64,000 nucleotides of DNA from Lycocorax pyrrhopterus obiensis. Taxonomy: Eukaryota > Chordata > Aves > Passeriformes > Paradisaeidae. The DNA lies in NCBI GenBank assembly GCA_014706295.1, contig JACSVZ010000013.1, positions 337,231 to 401,230 of the forward strand, written 5' to 3'. A program made the translations under genes and the position numbers. The number at the start of each line of letters is the position of its first letter. Position 1 is the first letter of the stretch. Of this stretch, positions 12,606 to 24,315 are shown piece after piece. The notes under the pieces are model-generated. The model saw only the letters and a list, made by a program, of their open reading frames with translations. It was not told the origin of the DNA and ran no database searches.

Positions 12606-15287
12606 TTTTCTCTCTGTCTCTCAGTCAGGCCATTGCTCTGCCTTCTGCACGTTGAGTCCCTCCCTAAGTCCAGCATTCATGACAGGGGCTGTGCATCAAG
12701 AGGGTGGCCAAGGGCTCTGCTTGTCTGGAGCCCCAGGTTCCCTCACTGTTTAAAGACAGTGTTACAGGGAAGGTGAAAGTTATTTTTTTCAGTGGGCAAT
12801 GGGATGATGAGGCAGTAAAAGTGGTGAATGAGACCTGACAGTAATCATGGTATACCGTGTACCCGGAATAACCTGATCTAAATGTGTCACAGCCGGTGGT
12901 TCTAAGGGAAGGCTGGAGGTCAGAAACATGCTTCAAACCATCCAGCTCTCCAGAGGTGCAGACCTGAGTCCTGGCCAGCTCTTCCGACCAGAGGGAGGGC
13001 ACCTTCACCTGGTGATGCTGGTATGGACTGACACAAAGCCCCACCTCTGGAGTGGCACCTGGACCTAGGTAAGAGCTGCCCATCGGCATGGGTGGTTGGA
13101 GGAGTCAGCACAAGGCTGAACAGGACAGGTAACATAGAAAGCAGGAAGAGACACAGGCATATCTGGTCATTAGCTTTATAATTGTTCTAAAACCTCCATT
13201 TTTTCATTAGAGCAAAATTACAAGGATTATTTGTAACAACTGAATGTCAGCCTGATGGTTTGGTTTGGATTTGCTCTGGCAGGAGCCTTCACGAGGACAC
13301 ACTAGCGATGGGGAGCCCTCCAAGCAGGCGTGCGTGTGCACAGACCGGTGCCAGAGAGCCGGGGCAGGATGGCAGTCCATACCAGCATCACCGCAGGGCA
13401 GGGGGCTGCCCAGCCCGGGGTCACAGCCTCGCGTCCCCAGGCACAGCCCTGGGCACGTGGGGAAGGGCTGCCATGGGTCTCTGCGCAGCCTCAGCCCCCA
13501 GGAAGGAGCCACGTCTGGAGCAGGGTGGAGCTGGGGAGGGCTGCAACTCCACACTGTTTTTGCTGTTTATCTGGTCAGTGCCAGTCTGTTGTGTGGGCAG
13601 ATTGTGCTTGTCTCAAGGTATTTGGAGTGGATAATCTGATCAGTGCCAGCCCGTTCTTGGCTTCTCTGTCCACCTGCTGACTCCCTTGTGTCACCCTTCT
13701 GGTGCTTCATCCATCTGTCAAGAATTTACTTACAAAGTGCATTAAATTAAATCACTGGGATTTTATGTGTGCAGGGATCCTGTTTCCAGCATGTCAAACC
13801 CCAATAAATACCTGTGTCTGTAGTGATGTAAAGTCCTGCACTAGTGATTTTCAGGAATGCCAGGATGCCCGGGGATCAGCCTTTTAATATTCAGATTTGG
13901 TGGTTTCCAGGGTTCATTTTATACCTCATTGTTGAGTAAATACAGGTTTTCAGTGCAGGTGCGTGTGCTGAGCGCTGTTATCAAAGAAATATATTCAGGT
14001 ACAGAGCACAGCAACAGCTTCCATGGAATTATTGCCTGACTGAAGAAGATCATAGCTGGGACCTGGGGCTACAGAAATCCTACAGATTCAGGCATTTGTT
14101 ATTTTCTGGGCTATCGATTTTTCATGGGGAAGAACAGGGTGACCCTGCGAGGAGTGGGTTGACTGACCCAGGGATTAACATCTTTAAATGTTATGTCCCA
14201 GATAGTGGGCAATGTGATACAAAAAGATTCTAATGCATTCAGCACAGCCAAACACAGCAAGACCTGAACAAACCCCTGAGGACACCAAGACAGCCAACCT
14301 TAAATATAGGTCAATGTTTTCGAATTTGGTGTAAGTTCTTTTTGCCTAATTAATCTATATCTGCCTATATGTTAATGAGAGAGAGATGCAGAAAGCTGAG
14401 TGCTGCTGAAAGGTCCCTGAGGCTGAAAGAAAACACCTCCAGCTTGTGGCTAATTATTTTTTGCCTCTGGAAGATAAGCAAACATGGAGTTTATTTGACC
14501 TGTGCACCTTGTACCAGACTCTCTTTCCAAATACTCTTCTTTAAAACAGCAATTAAAATATTAGAAACAGGGAAGAAAATGCTGCTGGGAGCACAGCAGC
14601 ACAGCGAGGCGGGAAGGAGATGAACACAGCCTGAAATCACAGCTGGCTGCATCGAGGTGTTCATGGCCTGTGGCTGTGGCTGTGCGAGACGTGGGCTGAG
14701 TTTCCAGCTTTGCTGATTCTCCTCATGGGTCTCATGACATCTGCTGTTTCCATCCTGAGAACCCAAGCCTGCAAGTGTGTAGCTAAAGGAGACTCATCAT
14801 TCCACCACGAAGTGCCTGTGTCCCGTTTTCCAGGGCAGCCAGGCACGGCCACCCCGATGTGTGGCTGGTACCAAGTGCTGTGATTGCCTCTGTCTCATTC
14901 ACTGCTCTCCATCCCTCCCCAAGGTGAGCTGTAATCCTCAGGGAGCTATCAGGGTATCTGATTTATGCAAGAATCTGTAATAAACTGGCAACAGTTATTT
15001 CTGTAGCTAATGGGAATGTAAATTTTCAGATAACATATGTTAGTAATGATAAGCAAAACCTCTGATAAGAACCCCCCCAACAGAGAAGAAAACTTTGCTC
15101 TGCCTGCTGCAGTGCTGCCGCCCGGTGCTGTCAGGAGCTTCCCTGAAGGATGAATTTGTGATATAGAAGTGTCTGCTGGGACTGAAAGTGTCTGTCTTGA
15201 CATAGACCTTGTTCTTCCCAAGCAGTTGAGTTGGTTGTGCCTGCGTGTGGTGCCTCCATTTAGCCTGGAATGAGGCAAGGAAGGAGC
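12606..15287. other. Unique non-coding stretch
   Basis: No recognisable gene or repeat family. Positions 13260-13560 are GC-rich with overlapping open frames on both strands, which looks compositional. The part from 13700 to 14600 is AT-rich and featureless by eye. Confidence 0.5.
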
Positions 15288-15347
15288 CTTTCTGATTTAC
15301 ATTCTGATTTACATTCTGATTTACCTTTCTGATATACATTCTGTTGC
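15288..15347. repeat. 12-13 bp tandem repeat, about 4.5 units
   Basis: Units of ATTCTGATTTAC at 15301 and 15313 are flanked by 13-bp variants beginning CTTTCTGAT at 15288 and 15325. A partial unit (ATTCTGTTGC) closes the array. Because two units are exactly 12 bp, minus-strand open frames across the array show a repeated Asn-Val-Asn-Gln peptide that should not be taken as protein evidence. Confidence 0.85.
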
Positions 15348-15689
15348 ATCTTTGGGAAATAAATCTGAAAATGCAATGCCCAGGCAGTGCTTCTGGCGAT
15401 GATGGTGAGAGCTGTGGCACACAGCTGCTCCCACCAGTGACTGAGTGGGGCCCAGGGGCTCCAGATGGGGCTTTGATCATCTATGGATGGTTCTGAAATG
15501 CACAGATTTGCTCCCTCCATCCTAAAGGCTTCATAACAAATTCATGGTCTTGCTCTTCAGAGTGAAGTTAAGATGTGACTGACTGTGCTGCTGAGCAAAT
15601 GGCTTTGCTTTGTGGTGTTTCTATTAGGCATGAAAGCAAGTATCACTGCCTGGCCTAAGAGGAGGTTTATATTTCATGTAATGGAGGCC
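15348..15689. other. Unique non-coding stretch
   Basis: Mixed composition. I see no gene, repeat family or regulatory signal. Confidence 0.55.
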
Positions 15690-16270
15690 ATACATCCCGA
15701 TGTGCATTTGTAATGCACTGGTGGAATTTGTCATAGGAACATCCAGACCTCTTAAACACGCACTAAATTTAACTTTAAAGCAATGCTAATTCAGGGGGAA
15801 AAACCAGTATGCATCATCTGTCGTCAATCTGATAGTCTGTGATATGTGTAACCAATTGTTCTTATTTACATTAATTTGCATTGTGAAAAGCAATTTTACA
15901 GTTTCAGTCAGGCTTAATAGGCAATTTGCAGCTCGCTGCCTAATGGCGCAGTTACTTAAGCCTGCCCCGGGGTGCTTTCGAGACCTGAGAGGAGACTAAA
16001 CCTTTTAAATGTTCAATTGAACAGCTTAAAAAGTCAGGAAGTCCTCAGCTATTAGCTCTGGCTCCTGCCTGCCTTGTCATATTTGACATTGTTGCTTCAG
16101 ATGCCCTTTGATTTGGATATATTTTGCCCTAGACAGCCGAAACGCTGATCTGATCCTGCAGAACATCGTGGCACGGGTGGCTCCCAGCCTACAGAGGCAC
16201 CGTGCTCGAGGAGGGGGAAGGTACGAGTGTCCCACGAACCTCGTGCTGTGGCATTTGTGGGTCACTGGAT
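15690..16270. promoter_or_regulatory. Candidate conserved non-coding block with hairpin
   Basis: AT-rich, repeat-free sequence with clustered TTAAT/ATTA cores between 15840 and 15930, for example ACATTAATTTGCATTG, which combines a homeodomain-like core with an octamer-like TTTGCAT. The block also holds a perfect 14-bp palindrome TGTTCAATTGAACA (16010-16023) nested in a larger imperfect inverted repeat (16002-16033). No open frame of note. The enhancer reading is an inference from texture. Confidence 0.25.
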
Positions 16271-16837
16271 CTGCTACCTGTGTTTAATGACTGACTTTGC
16301 ACCGAGGCATCTCACCTCAATGACCCATTTCTGCATTTATGGACGCATGAACCGCCTTGGGTAGGTGTGATAAAAGCAAATTCTACGAGATGATTGAATG
16401 AAAGCCCTTAATTTGCAGCAATTTTTCTTCAGGTTGGATGTGTAGGGGCAAATTGTAAAATAAAGTAACCTACAATTGGGTGAGCAGCAGAGGCTGTTGT
16501 GCTTTTGGCACTCTCGAGCACTTTGCCCCATCCAGGAGATCCTCATTATTCCAAGAGTTGGTCTGGTTGCTGCAGAGGTGCTTTGGGAAAGCTGTAAGCA
16601 GGTCCCGTGGGGAAGGGCTCTGGGCATTACAGATGAGGGAGGGAGTAACAAATACCTTCTCAGAAGTTGGAGCACCACTTAAATCCTTCCTCTGGTAACA
16701 AGTGAAGGTCACAGGATGTTTGAAGTTATGTATTGTATGAAGAATGCAATGTACATGAGACTGAAGCAAGGCACTGGGGTGGTCACTGGTCATGACCACG
16801 GTTGTTTCTCTGGCCTTTGTACATGGTGGGTCACATG
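16271..16837. other. Unique non-coding stretch
   Basis: Open frames on both strands (largest 136 codons, minus, 16470-16880) overlap one another and have no recognisable domain. No repeat family is visible before the CR1 that follows. Confidence 0.5.
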
Positions 16838-16950
16838 AAATCACAGAATCGTCAGTGTTGGAAAAGACCTTTAAGGTCATCTAATCCAACCATGAACCCA
16901 CTACCACCACGATCACCCTTAAACCATCCCCCCAAGTGCCACTTGGCAGC
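16838..16950 (-). mobile_element. CR1 LINE 3'-end fragment
   Basis: Reverse complement of the CR1 3' end: ATCACAGAATCGTCAGTG, then TTGGAAAAGACCTTTAAGG, TCATCTAATCCAACCATGAA and, further in, CCCAAGTGCCACTTGGCAG. This is the same subfamily type as the copy at 9168-9382, which has the matching GTGGCACTTGGGG on the other strand. Only about 110 bp are retained. Confidence 0.9.
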
Positions 16951-19900
16951 TCAAACAAGAGCAAGTTTTGTAAGAGTTGCACAAAAGATGTTCTGTTTGG
17001 TCATCCTCGCACTGATGGTCGATGGAGACATCGGAGAGCTGGGATACTCACACACCCCCGTGACAATATTGGCGTGTTTGGGTCACTGTGGCTCAATGGT
17101 GCCAGTGCTGCAGTGTGACAGTGATCCTCTGCCACACTCAGCAGTGTTTGTTCCCAGCACGCTTCCAGACGCTGAGCTATTGATTTTGTACCCGTGCTGA
17201 TGTCACATAAATATATGCCCCACTGAACTAATGCAATACCCCCATCCCGCTTCTTTAGGAGCTTGCTTTATTCCTGCAAGAGAGTTTTACATCAAAAGAT
17301 GTTGCAATTCACTTCACAGGAGTATACTGGAGAGATTCCAGAGCACTGCTACAGCTCTGTGCTCCTGGGCATATCTGGCGTTTGCAGCACTGTGCGGAGG
17401 AGCATGGAGAGATAGTCAAGGGAAGTTCCTGATCAAATCATTCCGTGTCCTCACACACAAAGTCCCTTATCTACAATTAGCTCAAAGGGTTTGAGGCTGT
17501 GAATATCCCTGCCACTTTACTGAAAAATAGCTAAAGTAGAATTATGCTTTTATAACGTTTTTCAACTAGATCTGGCTAGTTTGAGGCCATCTGAGCTTTG
17601 TGATGCATGGAGGTGGTGTAGGTAGCCGAGGCAATCTGGCACTGTCTATATTTGTACTTCAGAATAGCAGAGATCCAACTGATTTTCAGTTTTAAACCTT
17701 TTTTTTTAAGATGGCCTTTGCTGTTTTCTCATGGATACATAATTAAAGAGCACAAAAGTTCAGAAGCCAAAGTGTGAGAGGTTGAAACCAGCTCATCTAA
17801 ATAGGAGGTTTGGGACATATTTACAGCACTAGCATGAATCTTTACTGCCTTTTGGAGGTTCACTTGTAACACAGCTGATATTTTTAGCTTTTTGTGGGAA
17901 ATAGTGACAATTGCGGCTGCACACGGTGTGACCTGTGTTCCGTGGCTGAAAGCAGTGTTAGACCCGGGGCAGGAAGATGGCTGGAGCTCCTCTTTTTCCA
18001 CCCAGGCTCAGACAGCCTTGGTCAAGGTTTGACGTGCCCCACTGATGACTCACTGCAGCCCAGGACTCTCACAGGTGACTTTGCTGTTGTCCTTTGGCAC
18101 CAGCTCCTTTGGCAATCCTGCTGCAGTGTTTGCCACAAAACCCACCAGGAATAATATTTTTTTCAACCTGCTCTGGATTGTTCCCCTGCACTGACCAAGA
18201 AGTCCCTGCCTAGAGAAAAAGGCTGTCACCTGAGATAGCCATCCACTACTGAGGTTTGGTTTGCTCCTTGCCACTCTGGGGTGTTCGCTCACAGTCCCAA
18301 GGGTGCTGGAAGCAGTTGCTGCTGTTGGCCACACGTTTTAGAAGCAGGATCTAGTGAGGCTGCCACCCAGTCTATGTTCTGCTGCTCGGGCACCCGGTCC
18401 TCTGCATGGCTGTGTAAGGCAGCCGGGTTTTATGTTTTGAAGTCTATAGTCCCTAAAATGCAGAGGCATGTTTAAGAAAAAAATCACAATAATGCAGGGT
18501 TTGGGAATAGTTGTGCTCTTTTATCTTTAAATCAATGACTGACGGGGACAATTTCTAGTTTGCAGCACAGTGCAGACATGAAGCTGTTTGTTAACATTTG
18601 ATACACAGCTGCCTGCAGATACAGGATGGTGCGTTATGGACTCGCACTCCTGTTCCTGTGAAGATGACTTGCTGCACCTCAGCCTTCTGGTAATGGACAC
18701 TGAGCTTTTCATCTTTCATTGATTTTTGAAGATGAGTTTCATCAGCTGAGCTGCAAGCCCTCTGGTTCATGCTGAACACTGAGTACATTCTTTAAAGCGC
18801 AGAGGAATGCTCAGGGAAGACACTTGTCTATTAATCACTCGGATGCAGAATGCCCTTCGTGCCTGTCTCTAGCAGGGGCTGGCCATGGCTGCCTGCACGG
18901 TGACACCAAAGCCTGTTTGTCCCCAGCCTGGGTGAGCAGCAGACACGTGCTCTCCGGAGGTGGGTGCAGAGGCACAGTACCCGTGGAGAATGGGGTGGGT
19001 GTGCAGAGAACAACCCAAAATGTAGAACTGGATCAGAAGTAAATTGCTGTGGAAGTGGGGTTGGTCCCAGCAGTCCGCAGCAGGCTGGTGCCGGGAGAGG
19101 GAGCCCCCAGTGCCACGTGTGTCCATCTGTGCCTGGTCCAGCCCTGCCCTCCCTGCAGGGGCCAGGGGACCGTGGAATGAACAGCACTGGGAGCTCTGCA
19201 CCGAACAGAGGAGGTGACGTTGTTCTTCAAGGCACTGATACACAGAGAGGGGTCTGGCCTTTCGATGTACTGAAATTAATCTTGTACAGATTGCTCAGAA
19301 CAGATCTGCATAGGCTCTTCAGTGCCCAGAGTCCTTTCCAGTACTGGAATGACCATTAGGACAAATTGGAAATCAAATGAGCAGGCATGTTTTGCTTCAG
19401 TGATTGCGCCAGCGTTTTAAAGCCGTGGTTACAGCACAGAACAAGGCAGAACACACTCCTTTAAAAGGAATTATGTGCAAAAGCGTGAAGCCTTTTCTGC
19501 AGCTATTCCAACAACTGAATGCAAAGACTGTCTGTGAAAATGGGACAAACAGCCCTAAGATGATGTTCTGCCTGAGAGAACTTTGTGCTTCCCTCATCCT
19601 CCACTGCTGTGTCAGCGGGTGGCTTCCCATGGGGACTTGTGAAGAAACTATGGCCCATCACAGCTGCTGCAACCAGCATCTGTGTGACCTGAGAAGTCAG
19701 GACTTGATGCTAAACAGCAATTTGATCACCTGCTGGTCTTTGTCTCTAGGAATGAGCTCAAACCTTGATGTTCAACACAACCTCCTACCTTCTCTCCTTC
19801 TTTTTTTTGTGAGTTTCCTCCTTCTTTTCCCCTGCCATGGTGCTGTGGCAGCGGTGTGAGGTATGTCACCACTGCTCATCCCAAGTGAACGCAGGATCAG

Positions 19901-20275
19901 CTGCCTTGTGTCCAGGGCTGATGTTGTGGGGGCAGGCCCCAAGGTGAGCCAGGCACAGCAGGGGGAAATGAGGGAAACTTCACAGAACGCTGACCTTTCA
20001 CCATGCCCAAAGGGCACTGCCACAGCTGCAGCCTGGGTGACCCACAGAGGGCACAGCAGTACCCTGGGCACACACAGGGCTCCAGGCAGGGGCACTGGGG
20101 GGCAGGAGGGGACGGACAATACCTGAGTACTAAAATAGGCATGGCCTCAAGCACAGGGTCACTGTCAGACGAGGCTGGCTGTGGCTGGATCACTGGCTTC
20201 CCTCTTGAGGAGGAATGCATCGAGGTGCTGCTGTAATACAGCCCATGAGCTGTGCAGCGTTAGAAAAACACTGGT
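16951..20275. other. Unique non-coding stretch
   Basis: No gene recognised. Opposed GC-rich open frames at 18830-19360 and 19770-20240 look compositional. A plus-strand frame of 151 codons (19404-19859) ends in a hydrophobic Leu/Phe stretch created by a T-rich tract and resembles no family I know. Confidence 0.5.
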
Positions 20276-20312
20276 GAATTTATCCTGAATGGTTGATTTA
20301 TCCTGAATGGTT
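20276..20312. repeat. Two-copy 18-19 bp tandem repeat
   Basis: TTTATCCTGAATGGTT occurs twice in tandem, with units starting at 20276 (GAATTTATCC) and 20295 (GATTTATCC). They differ by a one-base indel. Confidence 0.8.
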
Positions 20313-23300
20313 CTGATAGACTGAGAATCCTGGTCTCACTGGCTGCCTTTGATTTACTTTCCTTTCCCATCCATGATGCTGCATCCTTCCCAGATAACTC
20401 CCGTGTCTAATCTGCCGGTTCTTTGCTTTCCTCTTTGTTTCCTCCCTGCTAGACATTGAAACATAGAGGTTCCTCCATCAGCTCTCTTGGCAAGGCTCCT
20501 TGCCTGTTCTCGGAACACCCACACCCGAGCAGCTTGTCTGTGGGTTTTCAGCGAACTGCTGGGGAAGCTGCTTTGTGACAAAAGCATGATTAATGATTGC
20601 TTTCGCATGTTTCTTATAAATGAGATGCTCTGTCACTAAATAAATACACAAATAAATGGGCTGGGTGTAAAAGAACATGTTTTTCACCAAAAATGACATC
20701 CTTAGTTGTAAATTTTAACAGATGTCATGAAACCAAAGATATTATAATCTATTACAAAAAACCTTTGAAGTTCTATTTTAATTAACTGGCAAAGCCATCA
20801 GAACCCTTGGAGGGAAAATGATATGTGCATGTATCTCAGGAATCTCCTGAATGTGATCAGGAGGATGTGATTGGCATGGTTGGAGGATGAAGTGCCAAGG
20901 AATAGAAGTCAAAATCCATCAAATTAGCAGGAACAATTTTTGTGGAAAAGCACCTTTTGGTGGCTTAGCAAAGGTCAAAAGATTAAATACAAGGAGGAGA
21001 ACTTCCAGCCACCTGTTCTCTTTTGGTGTCAACAGGTATCATTACCCTGAAACAAAGAGAAGAGCTCTTAATTGTCACCACCTGAAGGCCCACAGGTGTG
21101 ACTCAGTGATATTTCATTGGGGTCAGATGAGTTCAGGTACCAGCCCCAGTTTTTAATTTCCTGCCTGCCTTGCTCTGAGCAGTGGGCATTCTTTCTCTGC
21201 AGTTGTTTCAAACATTAACTGGTAACACACTGTAGTCAACCCTTCCTCCAGAACAATGGTGTTTTTATGAAATTCAGCTTCTGGGTTTTAGGTTGTCATC
21301 CTCATTGGAAAACATCTTCATTCTGATTTCCATTACATTCTCAATGTTGTGCCTTATGGGGAATTTTCAATGGGAGACCTCTCAGATGAGTTTTGCAGCA
21401 CCAGCAATTGGAGTCACCTGTGTGGGGCACGAGAGCCTCTGCCATCATCAGAGGGGTGGAGCACAGGGGGCTGCCCATCTGCTCTGCATTACTGCCGATG
21501 TCATAGTTGGAAATTCCATTATTTCTGACCTTTCTGCCCTGACCATAGTGTGACTGTTTCCATTTGGACAACTTAAGGTGCCTCAGAGTGTCCTGTAGCC
21601 AGCAAACCCTTCTAGTGCCAGCACCAGCCATTGCACAGCCAGTGTAGAGTGAAGGTGAACACTTTGAGGCAACTCTGAACAAGAATTCCTCAGCATCATT
21701 TTCTTTTCCAGGAGTTTGATGCCAAATGCAATTTTCCATTTATTGTACTGAGCAGAATAATCTATTTCTCAGGTTTTTGTTTCTGTCTTCCAAAAACCTG
21801 GAGAAGAGCATATTTGTCTGAACCTATAATTTATTGGTGTAATGACCAAGAATTAAAGATTGAAGATGGCTGGCAACATTGAGCCTTTTTGATCATAAAA
21901 AATCCCCCAGTTTTAAGGTTACTTGGTATGTGCTTTGCTGTATCCAACTTGTGTCTCAGTTAACCTGCAGTTTAGGTCAAAAGGAGCAAGAAGAAAATTA
22001 AAAGAGTTTGACCAGTGAGAAATAATTGTGAGTTTCTTGCAGCACGGATGAAAGGAAGCAAGCGCCACAGCTGTGGCATCAGAGTGGAGGCCCTGACGTG
22101 CTTTGGAAACGTCCAGACCTGGGTCATGGGGGAGACCCCACATCATCCCAGCCGCTGGGAAATGCCAGGAGAGAACCTGCCACTGGGAAACTCTGGGAGA
22201 GACCTTGGCTCTGGAAAATGACAGGAGAGGCCCTGTCCTGCTGCCAGCCCCTGCTGCCAGGCCCTGCTGCCGCCATGGCGAGGGGGAGTGCAGGGCAGAC
22301 CCCAGCACCGAGCGCTGTCTGGGCGTGCTCCGTCTCTGTTTCCAAGTGCATATTCCACTTACTGTCCCCGTCTGACTTGGATTTTCTGAATGATGTCTTC
22401 AGTACATTTTACTTCTAGTGTTTCCCCCTTGTGTTAGAAAATGCGCTTTTTAGAGACGATCACATCTTCTGAATGACTGTGTCAGCTGCTTAGCCGGGAA
22501 GTGAAGTGCCTAGAAAAATGTGATTCTGCAGCCTTCCAGGGAAAAGCTGGGAAGTCTCTTCCTCCTGGATTGAGGCCACCCTCAAAAAGATGCCCAGGTT
22601 TTAGCCCTGGATTTATCTCAACAACAGTCATTCCAAAGCTTCCCAAGCTTTTGGTACTTACAATAAATATTTCTAATGCAACTTCAGGGTACCCAAAGTA
22701 AACACGTGGAGCTTGGCAGGCGGCTTGGAGAAACCTGCTCTGTTCAATCATTAGGTCAAACTGAATAAATTTCCACCTTCTTCAAAGAAAATTGTGAGTG
22801 AATGTTGAGGCTGAAGTGATTTTAACTTCCTTGACAGGGAAGCTTTAGTCACATCAAGCAACAATGAGCAGCTGAAAGATGCAATTTGGTTATGAAAGGA
22901 CTACAGCAAGTACATGTTCAAAGATAAAATAATTCTTACTATTCACCACAACATAATATTTAAATACTTACAGCATTTATATAGTAAGACTTATTTCTAG
23001 AGTCAGCTGAGGGCTCTGAAACTTAGTCCCCACTCAGCCTGTCAGATCCTTGAGTTTCCCAGGAAGAACTGTGCAGGGAGCTGTGTTCTCTGGCAGAGCT
23101 GTCACTCTGCTCTGGAGCCGTAAGTGGCAGTAAATGGAGCTCCGGTGACAGGGAGGTCGCCGCAGGGTGTTTGGAAAGGAAAGGACTATTTTGTGTCTGT
23201 TTAGAGACTTTTCTCTATTTATTGGTGTGTGTTTCCCAGCAGCCAGGTAATGGGCCTCAGAAAAAAGTGTTGTTTAAGGAAAATAGCAGTGGTTTGGGGG

Positions 23301-23679
23301 CAGTAACTGAATCAAAAGTTCTGGGAAGCCACGGCTATTTCTTAGGCATTGAAATGTATCTGCTGCTAAGAGCAAAGCAATTTTTTCTAATTCCAAAATC
23401 CCGGTTTGCGAGATGCTAAATCATCCTCCGGCTTAACACAACAGTCTCTTGGCAACTGCAGATGCTTATCTTGAAAGATTCGCTTTAACAACAGATTGGA
23501 TTCTCAGAAAAGAGGCCAAACATAAAGATGTTAGAAATCAAAGCTAAAATCCAAAAGGATTTTGAGGCTTGATTTGGTTAAGCATCCAAATGTTTGGATA
23601 TTTATTTGAAACTTATTCAAGCTGCTTAAATCTAAAACTGGGTAATAGGCTCTATCCCTGCTCGGTGATGGGAGTCTTG
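20313..23679. other. Unique non-coding stretch
   Basis: Largely AT-rich with scattered GC-rich patches (22080-22320). No gene, RNA or known repeat family was recognised. Opposed open frames at 21340-21740 and 21919-22375 have no domain signature. Confidence 0.5.
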
Positions 23680-23930
23680 GCACATACAGTTCCAAATTGC
23701 ATTGACCTTTTGGGCTGCCAAATTCTATTGCATTTTCATGTCTAATTTACTGTCCAACCCAGCCCCAAGGTCTCCAGCTTTACTGCTTTTCTAAGTTTCC
23801 ATTTCCTGTCCAATATGTGATTTTCCCCCCTTGCTTAATAGGTTTCATTTTTCCCCCATTAAGTTTCATCTTATTACTCAGAAGTTTAGGGAGTGATACA
23901 GGAGATCAGACTGACAATCCATCCTTTTTG
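23680..23930 (-). mobile_element. Ancient, highly diverged CR1/L3-type LINE relic
   Basis: Read on the plus strand, the order of landmarks fits the reverse complement of an old amniote CR1: ACCTTTTGGGCTGCC, then GCATTTTCATGTCTAATT, CCAGCCCCAAGGTCT, later CATTAAGTTTCATCTTATTA and CTCAGAAGTTTAGGGAG. These match, with many substitutions, the region where old CR1 copies read 'CCAAGATCTCTTTC' and 'AATTTCATCTGCC'. Divergence is far higher than in the other CR1 fragments here. The assignment is from memory and moderate. Confidence 0.4.
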
Positions 23931-24094
23931 TTATTCTTTCTTCTATAATTTGCCAGGCTCAGGTGCTTCAGAAGACACAGGAATACACAGAAATGGATCA
24001 TCATGGAGACCTTTATCCATAGGAAAAACTCTTAGTGTGTTCCTGTGCTACTGCAGAGGGTTTATATCATTTTCCATAAAACCCAGCTGAAATA

Positions 24095-24315
24095 AGTGTT
24101 TCACTTCAGTGCCAATCTACATATCCATGTTTTTCTGAATCCTGTTAAATATTTGCTCTCAGCGATATCCATTAGCAATGAGTTCTACAGGTTTATTCTG
24201 GAGTTTTTTTGGGTGTCGGTGTCCACTGTGGTATTTCCTCTGATTATATGGTTTTTCTTCTTTGCTAGTTTGCTAATTTCCCGAAGAGGTGTCACTTGTG
24301 AGTATTGTTAATGTG
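24095..24315 (-). mobile_element. Second ancient CR1 relic
   Basis: The diagnostic piece is ATCCATTAGCAATGAGTTC followed by TACAGGTTTATTCTGG. This matches the old-CR1 antisense block that reads about 'CATTGGCAATGAGTTC/CACAGGTTAA'. Downstream, AGAGGTGTCACTTGTG fits the following 'GGTGACCCCTAGTTCTTGTG' region loosely. In a single antisense element this block would come before the one at 23680. The order here therefore implies two separate insertions or a rearrangement. Confidence 0.4.

Noticed and set aside
15040..15520. Minus-strand frames with repeated Asn-Val-Asn-Gln or Ser-Glu-Cys-Lys peptides
   Set aside because: The peptide repeats come from the 12-bp tandem repeat at 15288-15347.
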